A stretch of 64,000 bases of DNA from Fibrobacter sp. UWT2 (GTDB lineage: Bacteria > Fibrobacterota > Fibrobacteria > Fibrobacterales > Fibrobacteraceae). Position 1 is the stretch's first letter. The number at the start of each line of letters is the position of its first letter. Below the pieces are notes generated by a model. It did no database searches, was not told the origin of the DNA, and saw only the letters and a list, made by a program, of their open reading frames with translations. The position numbers and the translations under genes are program-made. The stretch covers positions 215,560 to 279,559 of the forward strand of contig NZ_FRBF01000002.1 of assembly GCF_900142545.1 (NCBI RefSeq), in the 5' to 3' direction. Below are positions 53,673 through 62,093 of this stretch, piece after piece.

Positions 53673-53763
53673 ATAGTACAGTATGTACTATATACAAAAA
53701 CATTTCGTTTATACAATCAAAAAAAGTTGCTATTTTTACATAAAAAGTTGAAAATTGTACTAT
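53673..53763 (+). promoter_or_regulatory. TGTACTAT operator-like sites upstream of the TIGR02147 gene
   Basis: ATAGTACA-GTA-TGTACTAT (53673-53691) is an inverted pair; a third site, TGTACTAT, at 53756-53763 lies 7 bp before the -35. Distal and proximal direct sites are 72 bp apart. The TIGR02147 gene at the window end has TGTATCAT sites in a comparable arrangement. Confidence 0.55.
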
Positions 53764-53770
53764 AAAAGCA

Positions 53771-53799
53771 TTGACTTTGTTTTTCAGAGAAAATATATT
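53771..53799 (+). promoter_or_regulatory. Promoter of the TIGR02147 gene, predicted leaderless
   Basis: TTGACT, exactly 17 bp and TATATT. The -10 ends 7 nt before the ATG at 53807, so the mRNA should begin at or next to the start codon, which has no Shine-Dalgarno. Confidence 0.65.
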
Positions 53800-53806
53800 T
53801 GATAGT

Positions 53807-54640
53807 ATGAAACCGATTGTTGAATATCAAGATTACCACGCTTTTTTAAGCGACTACTACGAAGAGCGCAAGCGTACTTCGGCGTTTTCGTGGCGTGAAT
53901 TCGCAAAAATAGCCGGTTTTGTTTCTCCATCGTACCTTAAAATGGTATGCGAGGGCAAGACAAACTTGAGTCGAGTGACCATAGAACGCGTTGCACAAGC
54001 GATTGGACTTGTAGGGTTCGAATTGGACTACTTTAAGGCCATGGTGAATTTTGGCAACGCTAAAAAAGACGTTGTCAAAAGGCGCTACTTTGACGAAATG
54101 CGCTCCATTGCAACGGAGCACAAAGTGCGAGTCGTCGACAAAACCGCATTCGAATTTTACGACAGCTGGAAAAATCCGGTAGTGCGAGAACTTGCACCCA
54201 TGATGCCGGGAGCCATGCCGGGCGAAATTGCAAAGATGTGCAACCAAGATATCTCCGCCTACGAAGTTCGCAAGTCGCTCCTGTTTTTAGAGCGAGCAGG
54301 ACTTCTGAAAAAAATCGGTGAAGAAACCTACGTGCAAACCGAAAAGTCCGTCATCGGTTCCAAGGAAGGGCTTCCGCTCGCCATCCGCACCATGCACCGG
54401 GAAATGGGCCGACTCGCCGTCGACTCCCTAGAAAAATTCGATTCCAACGAACGCAACGTAACTGGAATTACGATGGGCTTGAACCGGGAAGCCTACGAAA
54501 AGATTGTCGAGGAACTTGACGCCTGCCGCAAGAAAATAGTGGCAATCGCCACGGAATGCGGCGAACTTGATCAAGTTTACAGGTTAAATTTACAACTATT
54601 CCCTCTGACCAAGCAAGTCAAGGGGTCCAAGGAGGCTTAA
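53807..54640 (+). CDS. TIGR02147 family protein, predicted regulator
   Basis: This 277-residue protein opens KPIVEYQDYHAFLSDYYEERKR, the family start. A helix-turn-helix-like region (about 25-60) has SWREFAKIAGFVSPSYLKMVCEGKTNLS, and a second winged-helix-like region is near 140-170 (ISAYEVRKSLLFLERAGLLKK). The family is expanded in Fibrobacter and is predicted to regulate genes, though no role is proven. The stop overlaps the ribosome binding site of the lipoprotein gene starting 2 nt later, so the two are translated together. Confidence 0.88.
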   Translation: MKPIVEYQDYHAFLSDYYEERKRTSAFSWREFAKIAGFVSPSYLKMVCEGKTNLSRVTIERVAQAIGLVGFELDYFKAMVNFGNAKKDVVKRRYFDEMRSIATEHKVRVVDKTAFEFYDSWKNPVVRELAPMMPGAMPGEIAKMCNQDISAYEVRKSLLFLERAGLLKKIGEETYVQTEKSVIGSKEGLPLAIRTMHREMGRLAVDSLEKFDSNERNVTGITMGLNREAYEKIVEELDACRKKIVAIATECGELDQVYRLNLQLFPLTKQVKGSKEA

Positions 54641-54641
54641 G

Positions 54642-55619
54642 ATGAATCAGAAACTGTATATGGCATGCGCGGGAATTTTCTCGCTTGCTATGCTTGCTTG
54701 TTCAGAATCAACAAATTCTCCGGTTTCGGGAACTGCCGAAGAACCCAATGTACTGACAGCGGAGAACGACATTTCCAGCTCTTCGATAGAGATTCCCGCT
54801 TCGTCCGCCGAAATACGCGAACTGTCGTCCAGTTCAGCAGAACCTCCGATTTTGTCATCAAGTTCGGAAATACCTTTACCGACATCCAGTTCTAGCGAGC
54901 CTCCTATTCCAGAATCAAGTTCTTCATCGCATTCCATTCTGTGTAAGACAAATGGCGGACCGTGTGGGGGACCCGGTGGTGGCGATTTGTGGTTCCCGGC
55001 CTACGATTACGACCTAATTCAGACTGACCGATATGCCGAAGACAAGTCCGTATTTGGAGAAAAAGCAGGAACATGGTTCTTGGAGACAGATTCTTCTGAT
55101 GGCGGAAAATCCACCATTCAATGGGGTCTTGAATACATGGACATTGATTGGGATGGACAATCTCTCATCCCCGTCATTGAAGAATGTGACGGTCTATGCG
55201 GTACGTTTGCTTTAGACAAAGGTGATCTTTCTTATGATCCTTTTATAACAATTGGATTCTATGTTGCCGGTTTTGATTCTAGTGGAAATCCGTTGTCCGC
55301 AGACGTATCGAATTGGCAAGGCATCTGTATCGCTTTTAGCCTTTCTGGAGCGCCCGCAGATGTGCAACTTAGCATGGGTGATTCCCTTGACGAAGCAATG
55401 GGATACGCGCTTCCAGAAGAAGTTCTGGGAAAATCTTATGGGAGATCGAGTTGTTTTGAATGGAGTGACTTTTTGCAACCTACCTGGAAAAGCAAAGACG
55501 CCTTGACCGTATCAGGAGAAGAGGCGGCCCGTCGGCTCGTCAAAGTGATTATCAGAATTCAGGGAAAATCTGGATCAAAAGGCGAATTTATTATACAGGG
55601 AATAGGCACCAACATCTAA
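54642..55619 (+). CDS. Ser-rich lipoprotein in operon with the TIGR02147 regulator
   Basis: This 325-residue protein has a lipobox ending MLAC near residue 20, a Ser-rich linker with SSSS runs (about 45-105) and a C-terminal beta-rich domain of about 215 residues (for example WFPAYDYDLIQTDRYAED, ITIGFYVAGFDSSGNPLS, VIIRIQGKSGSKGEFIIQGIG). The domain resembles a carbohydrate-binding-like jelly roll but no family is certain. GGAGG overlaps the upstream stop. It may be the target of, or the signal for, the adjacent regulator. Confidence 0.78.
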   Translation: MNQKLYMACAGIFSLAMLACSESTNSPVSGTAEEPNVLTAENDISSSSIEIPASSAEIRELSSSSAEPPILSSSSEIPLPTSSSSEPPIPESSSSSHSILCKTNGGPCGGPGGGDLWFPAYDYDLIQTDRYAEDKSVFGEKAGTWFLETDSSDGGKSTIQWGLEYMDIDWDGQSLIPVIEECDGLCGTFALDKGDLSYDPFITIGFYVAGFDSSGNPLSADVSNWQGICIAFSLSGAPADVQLSMGDSLDEAMGYALPEEVLGKSYGRSSCFEWSDFLQPTWKSKDALTVSGEEAARRLVKVIIRIQGKSGSKGEFIIQGIGTNI

Positions 55620-55699
55620 ATTGATTTTCCAAATCCATATTTTTCTACATCCCCAATTTTTGTATATTTGACGCAATTACAGGAATTGGAGGATGATTT

Positions 55700-56653
55700 A
55701 TGCTTAGATTAGCTTGCAAAGCCGCCCTCGGCTTTGCACTCGTTTTTACGGCTTGCGGTGACGATAAAAAGATTGTTTCACCAGAACCAATTGCGGACGT
55801 CTCAAGTTCATCCCGTTTTGATGTGTTGACTTCATCTAGTGATCATGAATTAACTTCATCTAGTTCTGAAGAAAAAAGTTCATCTAGTTATGACAGAATA
55901 AGCTCATCTAGTTACGATGATGAAATTGAATACAGTTCGTCTTCTGAATCAGAGAGTGAACGCTATCGCAGAAATTGCATGGAGAATTCACCAATAATAA
56001 TTTATTGTAATATGAATAGATTCATGGACGAATTCCCGGAATGCAAAGCCGAAAATGAAGGCCAAATCGATTCAACATTTATCGTGACAGATCCTCCAAC
56101 ATATTATCGTTGCGAGCAAGGTTCATGGGTAGAAAGAAATTCAAGTGTTTTATGCGATACCGTTAATAAATCGGAAGGGGATGTTTGCATCCGTACCAAA
56201 GAAAGCCTTCCCACCGCACGATATGTATACGCAGGTAATGGCGTTTGGTACGATATCGACAGTCTTGCAAATGCGAATCCAGAATGCAATGCAGAAAATG
56301 ACAGTTTAAAACAAAAACTGACTTATGGAGAAGATTCCAACACGGTAACCATTTATCATCGTTGTTATAATGGATTCTGGAGCAAAATAACTGAATTGGA
56401 ATATTATTGCCCAACGGAAAACATGGCTGTCAGAGACACGTGTTCGTATGAATTAGACGGTCAAATGCATTACTATTTGTATGAACAAAAGAGCCAAAAT
56501 GGCGAAAATGTATGGATGAAAAGCAACTTTGACCCCAAATTGGGTTATTGCCCTATTGACATTATTCTAGATAAATATTTTGTCGAATCTGAAGGCGAAT
56601 ATTATACATGTGAATATGGTGAATGGAAAAAGATAACCATCGAAAAAAAGTAA
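55700..56653 (+). CDS. Ser-rich lipoprotein with Cys-containing repeat modules
   Basis: This 317-residue protein has a lipobox ending FTAC near residue 19 and a Ser-rich linker (about 35-85). The rest contains three related modules ending YYRCEQGSWVE, YHRCYNGFWSKI and YYTCEYGEWKKI, each with a Cys and a Trp; additional cysteines (at least eight in all) suggest disulfides. No family is recognised. Similar modules are known from Fibrobacter proteins of unknown role. GGAGG lies before the start. Confidence 0.75.
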   Translation: MLRLACKAALGFALVFTACGDDKKIVSPEPIADVSSSSRFDVLTSSSDHELTSSSSEEKSSSSYDRISSSSYDDEIEYSSSSESESERYRRNCMENSPIIIYCNMNRFMDEFPECKAENEGQIDSTFIVTDPPTYYRCEQGSWVERNSSVLCDTVNKSEGDVCIRTKESLPTARYVYAGNGVWYDIDSLANANPECNAENDSLKQKLTYGEDSNTVTIYHRCYNGFWSKITELEYYCPTENMAVRDTCSYELDGQMHYYLYEQKSQNGENVWMKSNFDPKLGYCPIDIILDKYFVESEGEYYTCEYGEWKKITIEKK

Positions 56654-56738
56654 AATAATTTACCGACATCTTGCTTTTTTGTGCAGTTGTACTTATATTT
56701 AGTAGTGAACAAAGGTGCAACTAAACAAAAAGGCATTT

Positions 56739-57989
56739 ATGGATATACGCGAAAAGTTGAACATTCTTTCGGCAGCGGCCAAGTACGACGTGTCATGTTC
56801 TTCAAGCGGATCCAAACGGCAAGCGCCTAAAGGCGGACTCGGGAGCGCCTGTAGCGCGGGCATATGCCATACCTGGTCATCTGACGGGCGATGCATTTCG
56901 CTTTTGAAGGTGCTCATGAGCAATGCCTGCAAGTACGATTGCGCCTACTGCATCAACCGACGCAGCAATGACATTCCGCGCGCCACATTTACCCCTAAAG
57001 AACTCATCAACCTGACTCTTGAGTTTTACCGTCGCAACTACATCGAGGGCCTTTTCTTGAGTTCTGCGGTGGTGGGGTCGCCCGACCGAACCATGGAAAT
57101 GCTGATTCAGGTGGCCAAGGAACTGCGCACCGTCCACAAATTTGGCGGCTACATTCACCTGAAGGCAATTCCCGGGGCCAGTCGCGAGCTTTTGTACCAG
57201 GCGGGACTTTATGCCGACCGCAGCAGCGTGAATATCGAAATTCCAACCGATAGGGCGTTACAATACCTCGCCCCCGAAAAGAACCACGCCTCCATCATGA
57301 CTCCCATGAATTTTCTTGCCGAAAAGAAGATGGAATATAAGGCGGATCATTCCCGCTATTCGCCGAAGTTCTTGCCGGCAGGTCAAAGCACCCAGATGAT
57401 TGTTGGGGCAGCAGGGGAGTCGGACTTGCAAATTCTGACGCTTTCCAATGGATTCTACAAGCAACAGCAAATGAAGCGCGTGTATTTTTCAGGCTATGTA
57501 CCGATCAACGCCGACAAGCGTCTCCCGGCGCTCACGACCAAGCCGCCCCTGGTGCGCGAACACAGGCTTTATCAGGCCGACTGGCTCATGCGTTTCTACA
57601 AGTTCGGTTTTGATGAAATTGTAGACAAGGCCAATCCGAATTTGGACCTGGACTTGGATCCGAAAGCGGCCTGGGCATTGCGCCACCCGGAATTTTTCCC
57701 TATCGACATCCAAACGGCTGACTACGAAATGCTCTTGCGCGTGCCGGGCATAGGCGTAAAATCCGCACAACTCATTGTCTCGGGACGCAGATTCTCCAAA
57801 ATCCGACTGGAACAGCTAAAAAAGATGGGGGTTGTCCTCAAGCGGGCTCAATACTTCATTTACCACCCGGATACTCCAGCTTGTTTGCGCAGGCTATACC
57901 CCGAAATGGTGCGGCCTCTGCTGTTGCCCAAGCCCCAGCCGTTGCAACTGGATTTATTTACCAACCAACCCCTCGCACTCCCTGCTTAA
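56739..57989 (+). CDS. Putative DNA modification/repair radical SAM protein
   Basis: This 416-residue protein matches the rSAM family linked to uracil-DNA glycosylase (TIGR03916 type). The start has CSSSGSKRQ and SACSAGICHTWSSDGRC; the radical SAM cysteines are in SNACKYDCAYCINRRSN (CX3CX2C). A helix-hairpin-helix, YEMLLRVPGIGVKSAQLIV, near 330 should bind DNA. The chemistry is unknown. A GTG at 56715 would add 8 residues. The partner protein gene at 58053 follows, but no glycosylase gene is visible in this window. Confidence 0.85.
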   Translation: MDIREKLNILSAAAKYDVSCSSSGSKRQAPKGGLGSACSAGICHTWSSDGRCISLLKVLMSNACKYDCAYCINRRSNDIPRATFTPKELINLTLEFYRRNYIEGLFLSSAVVGSPDRTMEMLIQVAKELRTVHKFGGYIHLKAIPGASRELLYQAGLYADRSSVNIEIPTDRALQYLAPEKNHASIMTPMNFLAEKKMEYKADHSRYSPKFLPAGQSTQMIVGAAGESDLQILTLSNGFYKQQQMKRVYFSGYVPINADKRLPALTTKPPLVREHRLYQADWLMRFYKFGFDEIVDKANPNLDLDLDPKAAWALRHPEFFPIDIQTADYEMLLRVPGIGVKSAQLIVSGRRFSKIRLEQLKKMGVVLKRAQYFIYHPDTPACLRRLYPEMVRPLLLPKPQPLQLDLFTNQPLALPA

Positions 57990-58006
57990 ACCAGCCAACT
58001 CCCAAC

Positions 58007-58048
58007 TGTCTACTGCCTACCATCTACTGTCTACTTCCTACTGTCTAC
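58007..58048. repeat. Heptamer array TGTCTAC x6
   Basis: TGTCTAC, TGCCTAC, CATCTAC, TGTCTAC, TTCCTAC, TGTCTAC: six units, 42 bp, ending 4 nt before the next ATG. This is the longest array of the family here and is inverted relative to most others. Confidence 0.88.
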
Positions 58049-58052
58049 TACC

Positions 58053-58808
58053 ATGCTTTCCATTTCTTACGATTCAACCTTCGATGGCTTCTTGAGTGTC
58101 GTATTCGAGATTTACCGCCAGCACCTAGAAGTGGGCGAGATTCATGGCGACCGCAGTACATCGCCTTGCAACCTCTTTATGCAGCCATTTCGCATCGAAA
58201 CCTGCGAAGAAGAGGCGGCAAGACTCAAGCGGGCTATCGAAAATTACGCCAGCGCCGATATCCTGGAACTTTTGCATGTAGCTTTCCGCTCCGAAGAAGA
58301 GGGCATCGAGATGAAGATTCTTGCCTATCTACGCAAAGTTTTTGACGGCAAGGATCCAAAATACGCCAAGAACCCGACCTCCGACGAAATGCTCCCGCTG
58401 TTCATGACTGCACGTGCCGTGCGTCACGAAGCTGGCGGAATGCTCGGACTTGTTCGCTTCAGCAAGACATCTGACGGCACGTATTTCGCCGAAATCGAGC
58501 CCAAATACGACATTCTAGATCTGATTGTGGGGCATTTCCGCGGGCGGTTTGCTAACGAAAAGTGGGCGATTTACGATTCCAAACGCGGTTTTGGAGTGTA
58601 TTACGCAGGCCATGAGCTAGCAGAAATTACCATTCCGAACATGGATGCCGTCTCCAAAGCCACTCCGCCCGACGAAATGGTTCGCCTCTGGCAAGATTAC
58701 TACCAGTCCATCGCCATCAAGGAACGCGAAAATCCAAAACTCTTAAAGCGTTGCCTACCCGTGTACTACTGGAAACACCTGCCCGAAAGGCAATTTTCCC
58801 GCTGTTGA
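58053..58808 (+). CDS. TIGR03915 (DUF4130) family putative DNA-repair protein
   Basis: This 251-residue protein matches the DUF4130 family usually encoded beside the radical SAM protein upstream. Recognisable stretches are SISYDSTFDGFLSVVFEIY at the start, VRHEAGGMLGLVRFSKTSDGTYFAEIEP and WAIYDSKRGFGVYY. The family is predicted to act with uracil-DNA glycosylase and the radical SAM protein on damaged or modified DNA. Neither chemistry is known. The start follows the heptamer array directly. Confidence 0.85.
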   Translation: MLSISYDSTFDGFLSVVFEIYRQHLEVGEIHGDRSTSPCNLFMQPFRIETCEEEAARLKRAIENYASADILELLHVAFRSEEEGIEMKILAYLRKVFDGKDPKYAKNPTSDEMLPLFMTARAVRHEAGGMLGLVRFSKTSDGTYFAEIEPKYDILDLIVGHFRGRFANEKWAIYDSKRGFGVYYAGHELAEITIPNMDAVSKATPPDEMVRLWQDYYQSIAIKERENPKLLKRCLPVYYWKHLPERQFSRC

Positions 58809-58907
58809 CAGCATTCCAACCATTTTGATGCGATTTTTCAAAAAAAATGCCCTTATTTATCCAAATAATTGTATTTTTCTTTTGAAAATAATGGAGAATT
58901 TGTTGTT

Positions 58908-60530
58908 ATGAACATGGTTTCGGCTAAACCGGGATTTTTTGTACAGGATCGTTTTTTATATAGCAAGGATAACGAAAAGGTGATTCTTCGTGGAATCAAC
59001 CATATGTTTATTTGGACAGACCGCGAAGGAAAAACCATTCCCGAAATAGCCAAGACGGGAGCCAATTGCGTAAGAATCGTTTGGAATACCCGCGGCCGCG
59101 TGAGCGACCTCGACAACATTATTGCGCAGTGCATATCTAACGGAATGATTCCCATTCCCGAAATTCACGATACCACGGGCAACTGGGAACGCCTGGGCGA
59201 TGCTGTCGATTTCTGGCTCCGCGAAGAAACGGTGCAGATGATTTCGAACCATCAGCAGTACTTGATTCTGAACATCGGTAACGAACCGGGTGCAGAATCC
59301 AAGTCCGCAGACGAATTCTTCACTGTCTATAATTCCATTGTCACCAGGATGCGCGCCGCCAACATCCGCATTCCGCTGATGATTGACGCCGACCAGTGGG
59401 GCCAAAGCGAAAAGAACCTGCTCAAAGTGGGCCCCAAGCTCTTGCAAGCCGACCCGGAACACAACCTTTTGTTCTCGCTGCACATGTGGTGGCCCTCGGA
59501 ACGTCACGACCCGAAAGCTACGGGCTACGCTACCGTTCAAGACCGAATCCGCGGCGTGCTCGAAGCCTCCGTCGAAAAGAATTTGCCGCTGATCGTAGGC
59601 GAATTCGCTCCTGTTGCCGCAGGCGATATCAAGGAAATCCCGTATAAGTTCATTATGGCCGAAGCCGAACGCCTGAGCATCGGCTGGCTCGCCTGGAGCT
59701 GGGGTCCGGGTAACTTCGACAGCCCCGAAATGGATATGACAGTCCACAGCTCATTCAATACCCTGGTGGGCTGGGGCAAGGAAGTCTGCGTCGATAACCC
59801 AAACGGCATCCAGAACACGAGCGTCATTCCGACATTCATTCAAGAAAAGAATTTTGATACAGGCTCCCAGGCAATCGATGCAAATCTGATTCAAAACGGC
59901 GATTTTTCTGCCGACGAACCGCTAACCAACTGGCAAGTGGACTTCTGGGGCGGCAAGGCCGACGTCAAGGTCACGAACGGCGTTGTCCGTTTTGACATCA
60001 AGAAGGCTGGCAAGGAATCCTGGAACCTGCAGTTCAAGCAGAAACTTTCGCTCCGCGAAGGTATCACCTACATTTTCAGCATGCGCGCCAAGGCCGACAA
60101 GCCCCGCACCCTGAATGTGAATATCAAGCGAGATTCCGAAGAATATACGCCCTACGCCAACGGCCGTATCCTGGACTTGAGTACCAGCTGGCAGAGCTTT
60201 AGCTGGAAGTTTACCATGAAAGAAGATACGGACCCCGATGCCTTGTTGATTTACGATATGGGCGGGGTACCGATTTCTTGGGAACTCAGCGATATTTCGC
60301 TTGTGCAGGCCCGCAGCGTAGAAGACCGCCTCAACCGAACCTTCCAGCGCAATGTGCAGAAGAATTCGGGCTATTTTAACGCCCCGAATGGCCCCTGGGA
60401 ATTGCATTTGTATTCCACCAAGGGTGAGCTTCTGGAGGTGCTCGACAAGGGGCGTGGTGGCGAAGGCATGCGCCAGTACCCCAAAATCGAACGCAGCGGA
60501 ATCATGGTGGTGAAGGACTTATCCAAGTAA
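58908..60530 (+). CDS. Glycoside hydrolase family 5 with CBM-like module, no signal peptide
   Basis: This 540-residue protein has a GH5 TIM-barrel (about 10-300), with the acid/base Glu in LNIGNEPG near residue 125 and the nucleophile Glu in PLIVGEFAPVAA near 228. The pattern VILRGINHMF...GANCVRIVWNT suggests the mannanase/licheninase-like subfamilies, e.g. GH5_8. A CBM-like domain (about 330-465, NLIQNGDFSADEPLTNWQVDFWGG) follows and a short tail. No signal peptide is found for any nearby start, unusual for a polysaccharide-degrading enzyme. GGAG sits 11 nt upstream of the chosen ATG. Confidence 0.82.
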   Translation: MNMVSAKPGFFVQDRFLYSKDNEKVILRGINHMFIWTDREGKTIPEIAKTGANCVRIVWNTRGRVSDLDNIIAQCISNGMIPIPEIHDTTGNWERLGDAVDFWLREETVQMISNHQQYLILNIGNEPGAESKSADEFFTVYNSIVTRMRAANIRIPLMIDADQWGQSEKNLLKVGPKLLQADPEHNLLFSLHMWWPSERHDPKATGYATVQDRIRGVLEASVEKNLPLIVGEFAPVAAGDIKEIPYKFIMAEAERLSIGWLAWSWGPGNFDSPEMDMTVHSSFNTLVGWGKEVCVDNPNGIQNTSVIPTFIQEKNFDTGSQAIDANLIQNGDFSADEPLTNWQVDFWGGKADVKVTNGVVRFDIKKAGKESWNLQFKQKLSLREGITYIFSMRAKADKPRTLNVNIKRDSEEYTPYANGRILDLSTSWQSFSWKFTMKEDTDPDALLIYDMGGVPISWELSDISLVQARSVEDRLNRTFQRNVQKNSGYFNAPNGPWELHLYSTKGELLEVLDKGRGGEGMRQYPKIERSGIMVVKDLSK

Positions 60531-60591
60531 CCGTCACACCTGTGAATATTCCAACTTGAACTAAAAAAAGTCTAATATTTTTTACATATAA

Positions 60592-60616
60592 AGCACTTTT
60601 TCAATGAAAAAGTGCT
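60592..60616. promoter_or_regulatory. Hairpin/operator upstream of the GGDEF genes
   Basis: AGCACTTTTTCA and TGAAAAAGTGCT flank a single A, directly before TATAAT at 60619-60624. It could be a weak terminator for the GH5 gene or an operator within the promoter of the GGDEF pair. A strong GGAGGGAG lies before the first GGDEF ATG. Confidence 0.4.
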
Positions 60617-60677
60617 ATTATAATACATAAGAAGGAAAAATATCTCTGGCGTAATACACCACGGAGGGAGTATTTAT

Positions 60678-62093
60678 ATGAATCTACAGGAATACGTCAA
60701 TCAATTTGACTCAATGACCTGTATTATCTCCGTGGAGAAGTTACCCGATGGGTCGTACGGGAAAATCAGAATAGAAGTGGGGAACCCTGCGTATCTTGCC
60801 TCTTTCGAACAAAAATTCGATTCACCAGCCATGATGAATGGCGGGAAAGGATTTGTTCCCGGACTTGAATACACTGAATATCTGCCCAGAGACTTGAATT
60901 TCGAACATTTTATTCGTTCTTGCGCGGTTGACAAGAAACCGATGCATGCCTATATCCATCCGGACCGTTTCCCGGTTTGGTTCAACATTTTCAGTTTGCC
61001 GTTGAACATCGACGATCCGCATAAATGCTACTGTACCTACACGCAGGAACTTTCTACCGAGGCAAGTTCGGAGCAAATGGCTAATTTGTCTGCAAAGACA
61101 ACTTCGGATGTATTGCAAACATGTATCAAGCTTCGCAGTTCCAAGAATTTCTTGAAAACGATGGATGAAATCATCAGCGATATCCGTTCGATTTGCAATG
61201 CGGAATACTGCTGTGTTTTGCTTACGGATTTCAAGGAACGCACCTGTTCCTTGCTCAGCGAAAGCATCCTTCCCGAATCTGGTTTACCGTCGTTCAAAGA
61301 ATTCTTGACAGACTCATTCATCGACTTTGCCAAGTCCTGGCTGGAAACGATTGGCGGCAGCAATTGTCTGATTATCAAAGACAACAACGACATGCAGGAA
61401 ATCAAGCTCAGGAACCCGAGTTGGTACCGTTCTTTGCAGTCCTCAAATGTCAAGAGTATGGTACTCTTCCCGCTCCAGTATAACGACGAAACCATCGGAT
61501 TTATCTGGGCAACCGATTTTGACACCAAGGATACCGACCGCATTAAAGAAACCCTTGAACTTACGACATTCTTCATTGCTTCAGAAATTGCAAACTATCA
61601 ACTTTTACAGCGTCTTGAAATGCTGAGTTCGACAGACTTGTTGACTGGAGTTCTGAACCGTAATGCCATGAACAACCGCGTCCTTCGCATGGTGTCCGGT
61701 CGCGAACGCGCGCCTCAATCGATTGGCATTGTTTTTGCAGATTTGAACGGGCTCAAGCCTGTTAACGACAAGGATGGCCACAATGCAGGGGATTGCCTGC
61801 TGAAAGAAGCCGCCTTGATTCTCAAGTTGACGTTCGAAGGGTGTGAAATTTACCGAGCCGGCGGAGACGAGTTCGTGATTATCGCCTTGGACAAACCTAG
61901 AAAAGAGATTGAATCGCTCGTCGAAAAAATCCGGAAGGACTCGGCGGACCCTCAAAATGTCAGCTTTGCGGTAGGATTTTACTATGATGACAAGGGTGGC
62001 GACATCCGTGTTGCAATGCGCGAAGCCGACGCCCTTATGTACGAAGACAAAAAACAATACTACGACCGATTCCCTGAATTAAGACGAAAATGA
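60678..62093 (+). CDS. GGDEF diguanylate cyclase, copy 1
   Basis: This 471-residue protein has an N-terminal sensory domain (about 1-130, DSMTCIISVEKLPDGSYGKIRIE, FVPGLEYTEYLPRDLNFEHFI) that I do not recognise, a GAF-like domain (about 145-305) and a GGDEF domain (about 320-470). The active site GGDEF is intact near residue 395 (RAGGDEFVII), as is FADLNGLKPVNDKDGHNAGD. The inhibitory RxxD site is absent (FEGC at that position). Predicted product: cyclic di-GMP, without I-site feedback. Stop overlaps the next gene by 4 nt. Confidence 0.88.
   Translation: MNLQEYVNQFDSMTCIISVEKLPDGSYGKIRIEVGNPAYLASFEQKFDSPAMMNGGKGFVPGLEYTEYLPRDLNFEHFIRSCAVDKKPMHAYIHPDRFPVWFNIFSLPLNIDDPHKCYCTYTQELSTEASSEQMANLSAKTTSDVLQTCIKLRSSKNFLKTMDEIISDIRSICNAEYCCVLLTDFKERTCSLLSESILPESGLPSFKEFLTDSFIDFAKSWLETIGGSNCLIIKDNNDMQEIKLRNPSWYRSLQSSNVKSMVLFPLQYNDETIGFIWATDFDTKDTDRIKETLELTTFFIASEIANYQLLQRLEMLSSTDLLTGVLNRNAMNNRVLRMVSGRERAPQSIGIVFADLNGLKPVNDKDGHNAGDCLLKEAALILKLTFEGCEIYRAGGDEFVIIALDKPRKEIESLVEKIRKDSADPQNVSFAVGFYYDDKGGDIRVAMREADALMYEDKKQYYDRFPELRRK

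Noticed and set aside
56715..56738. GTG start for the radical SAM gene
   Set aside because: It would add eight non-conserved residues; the ATG at 56739 fits the family start better, though neither has a strong ribosome binding site.
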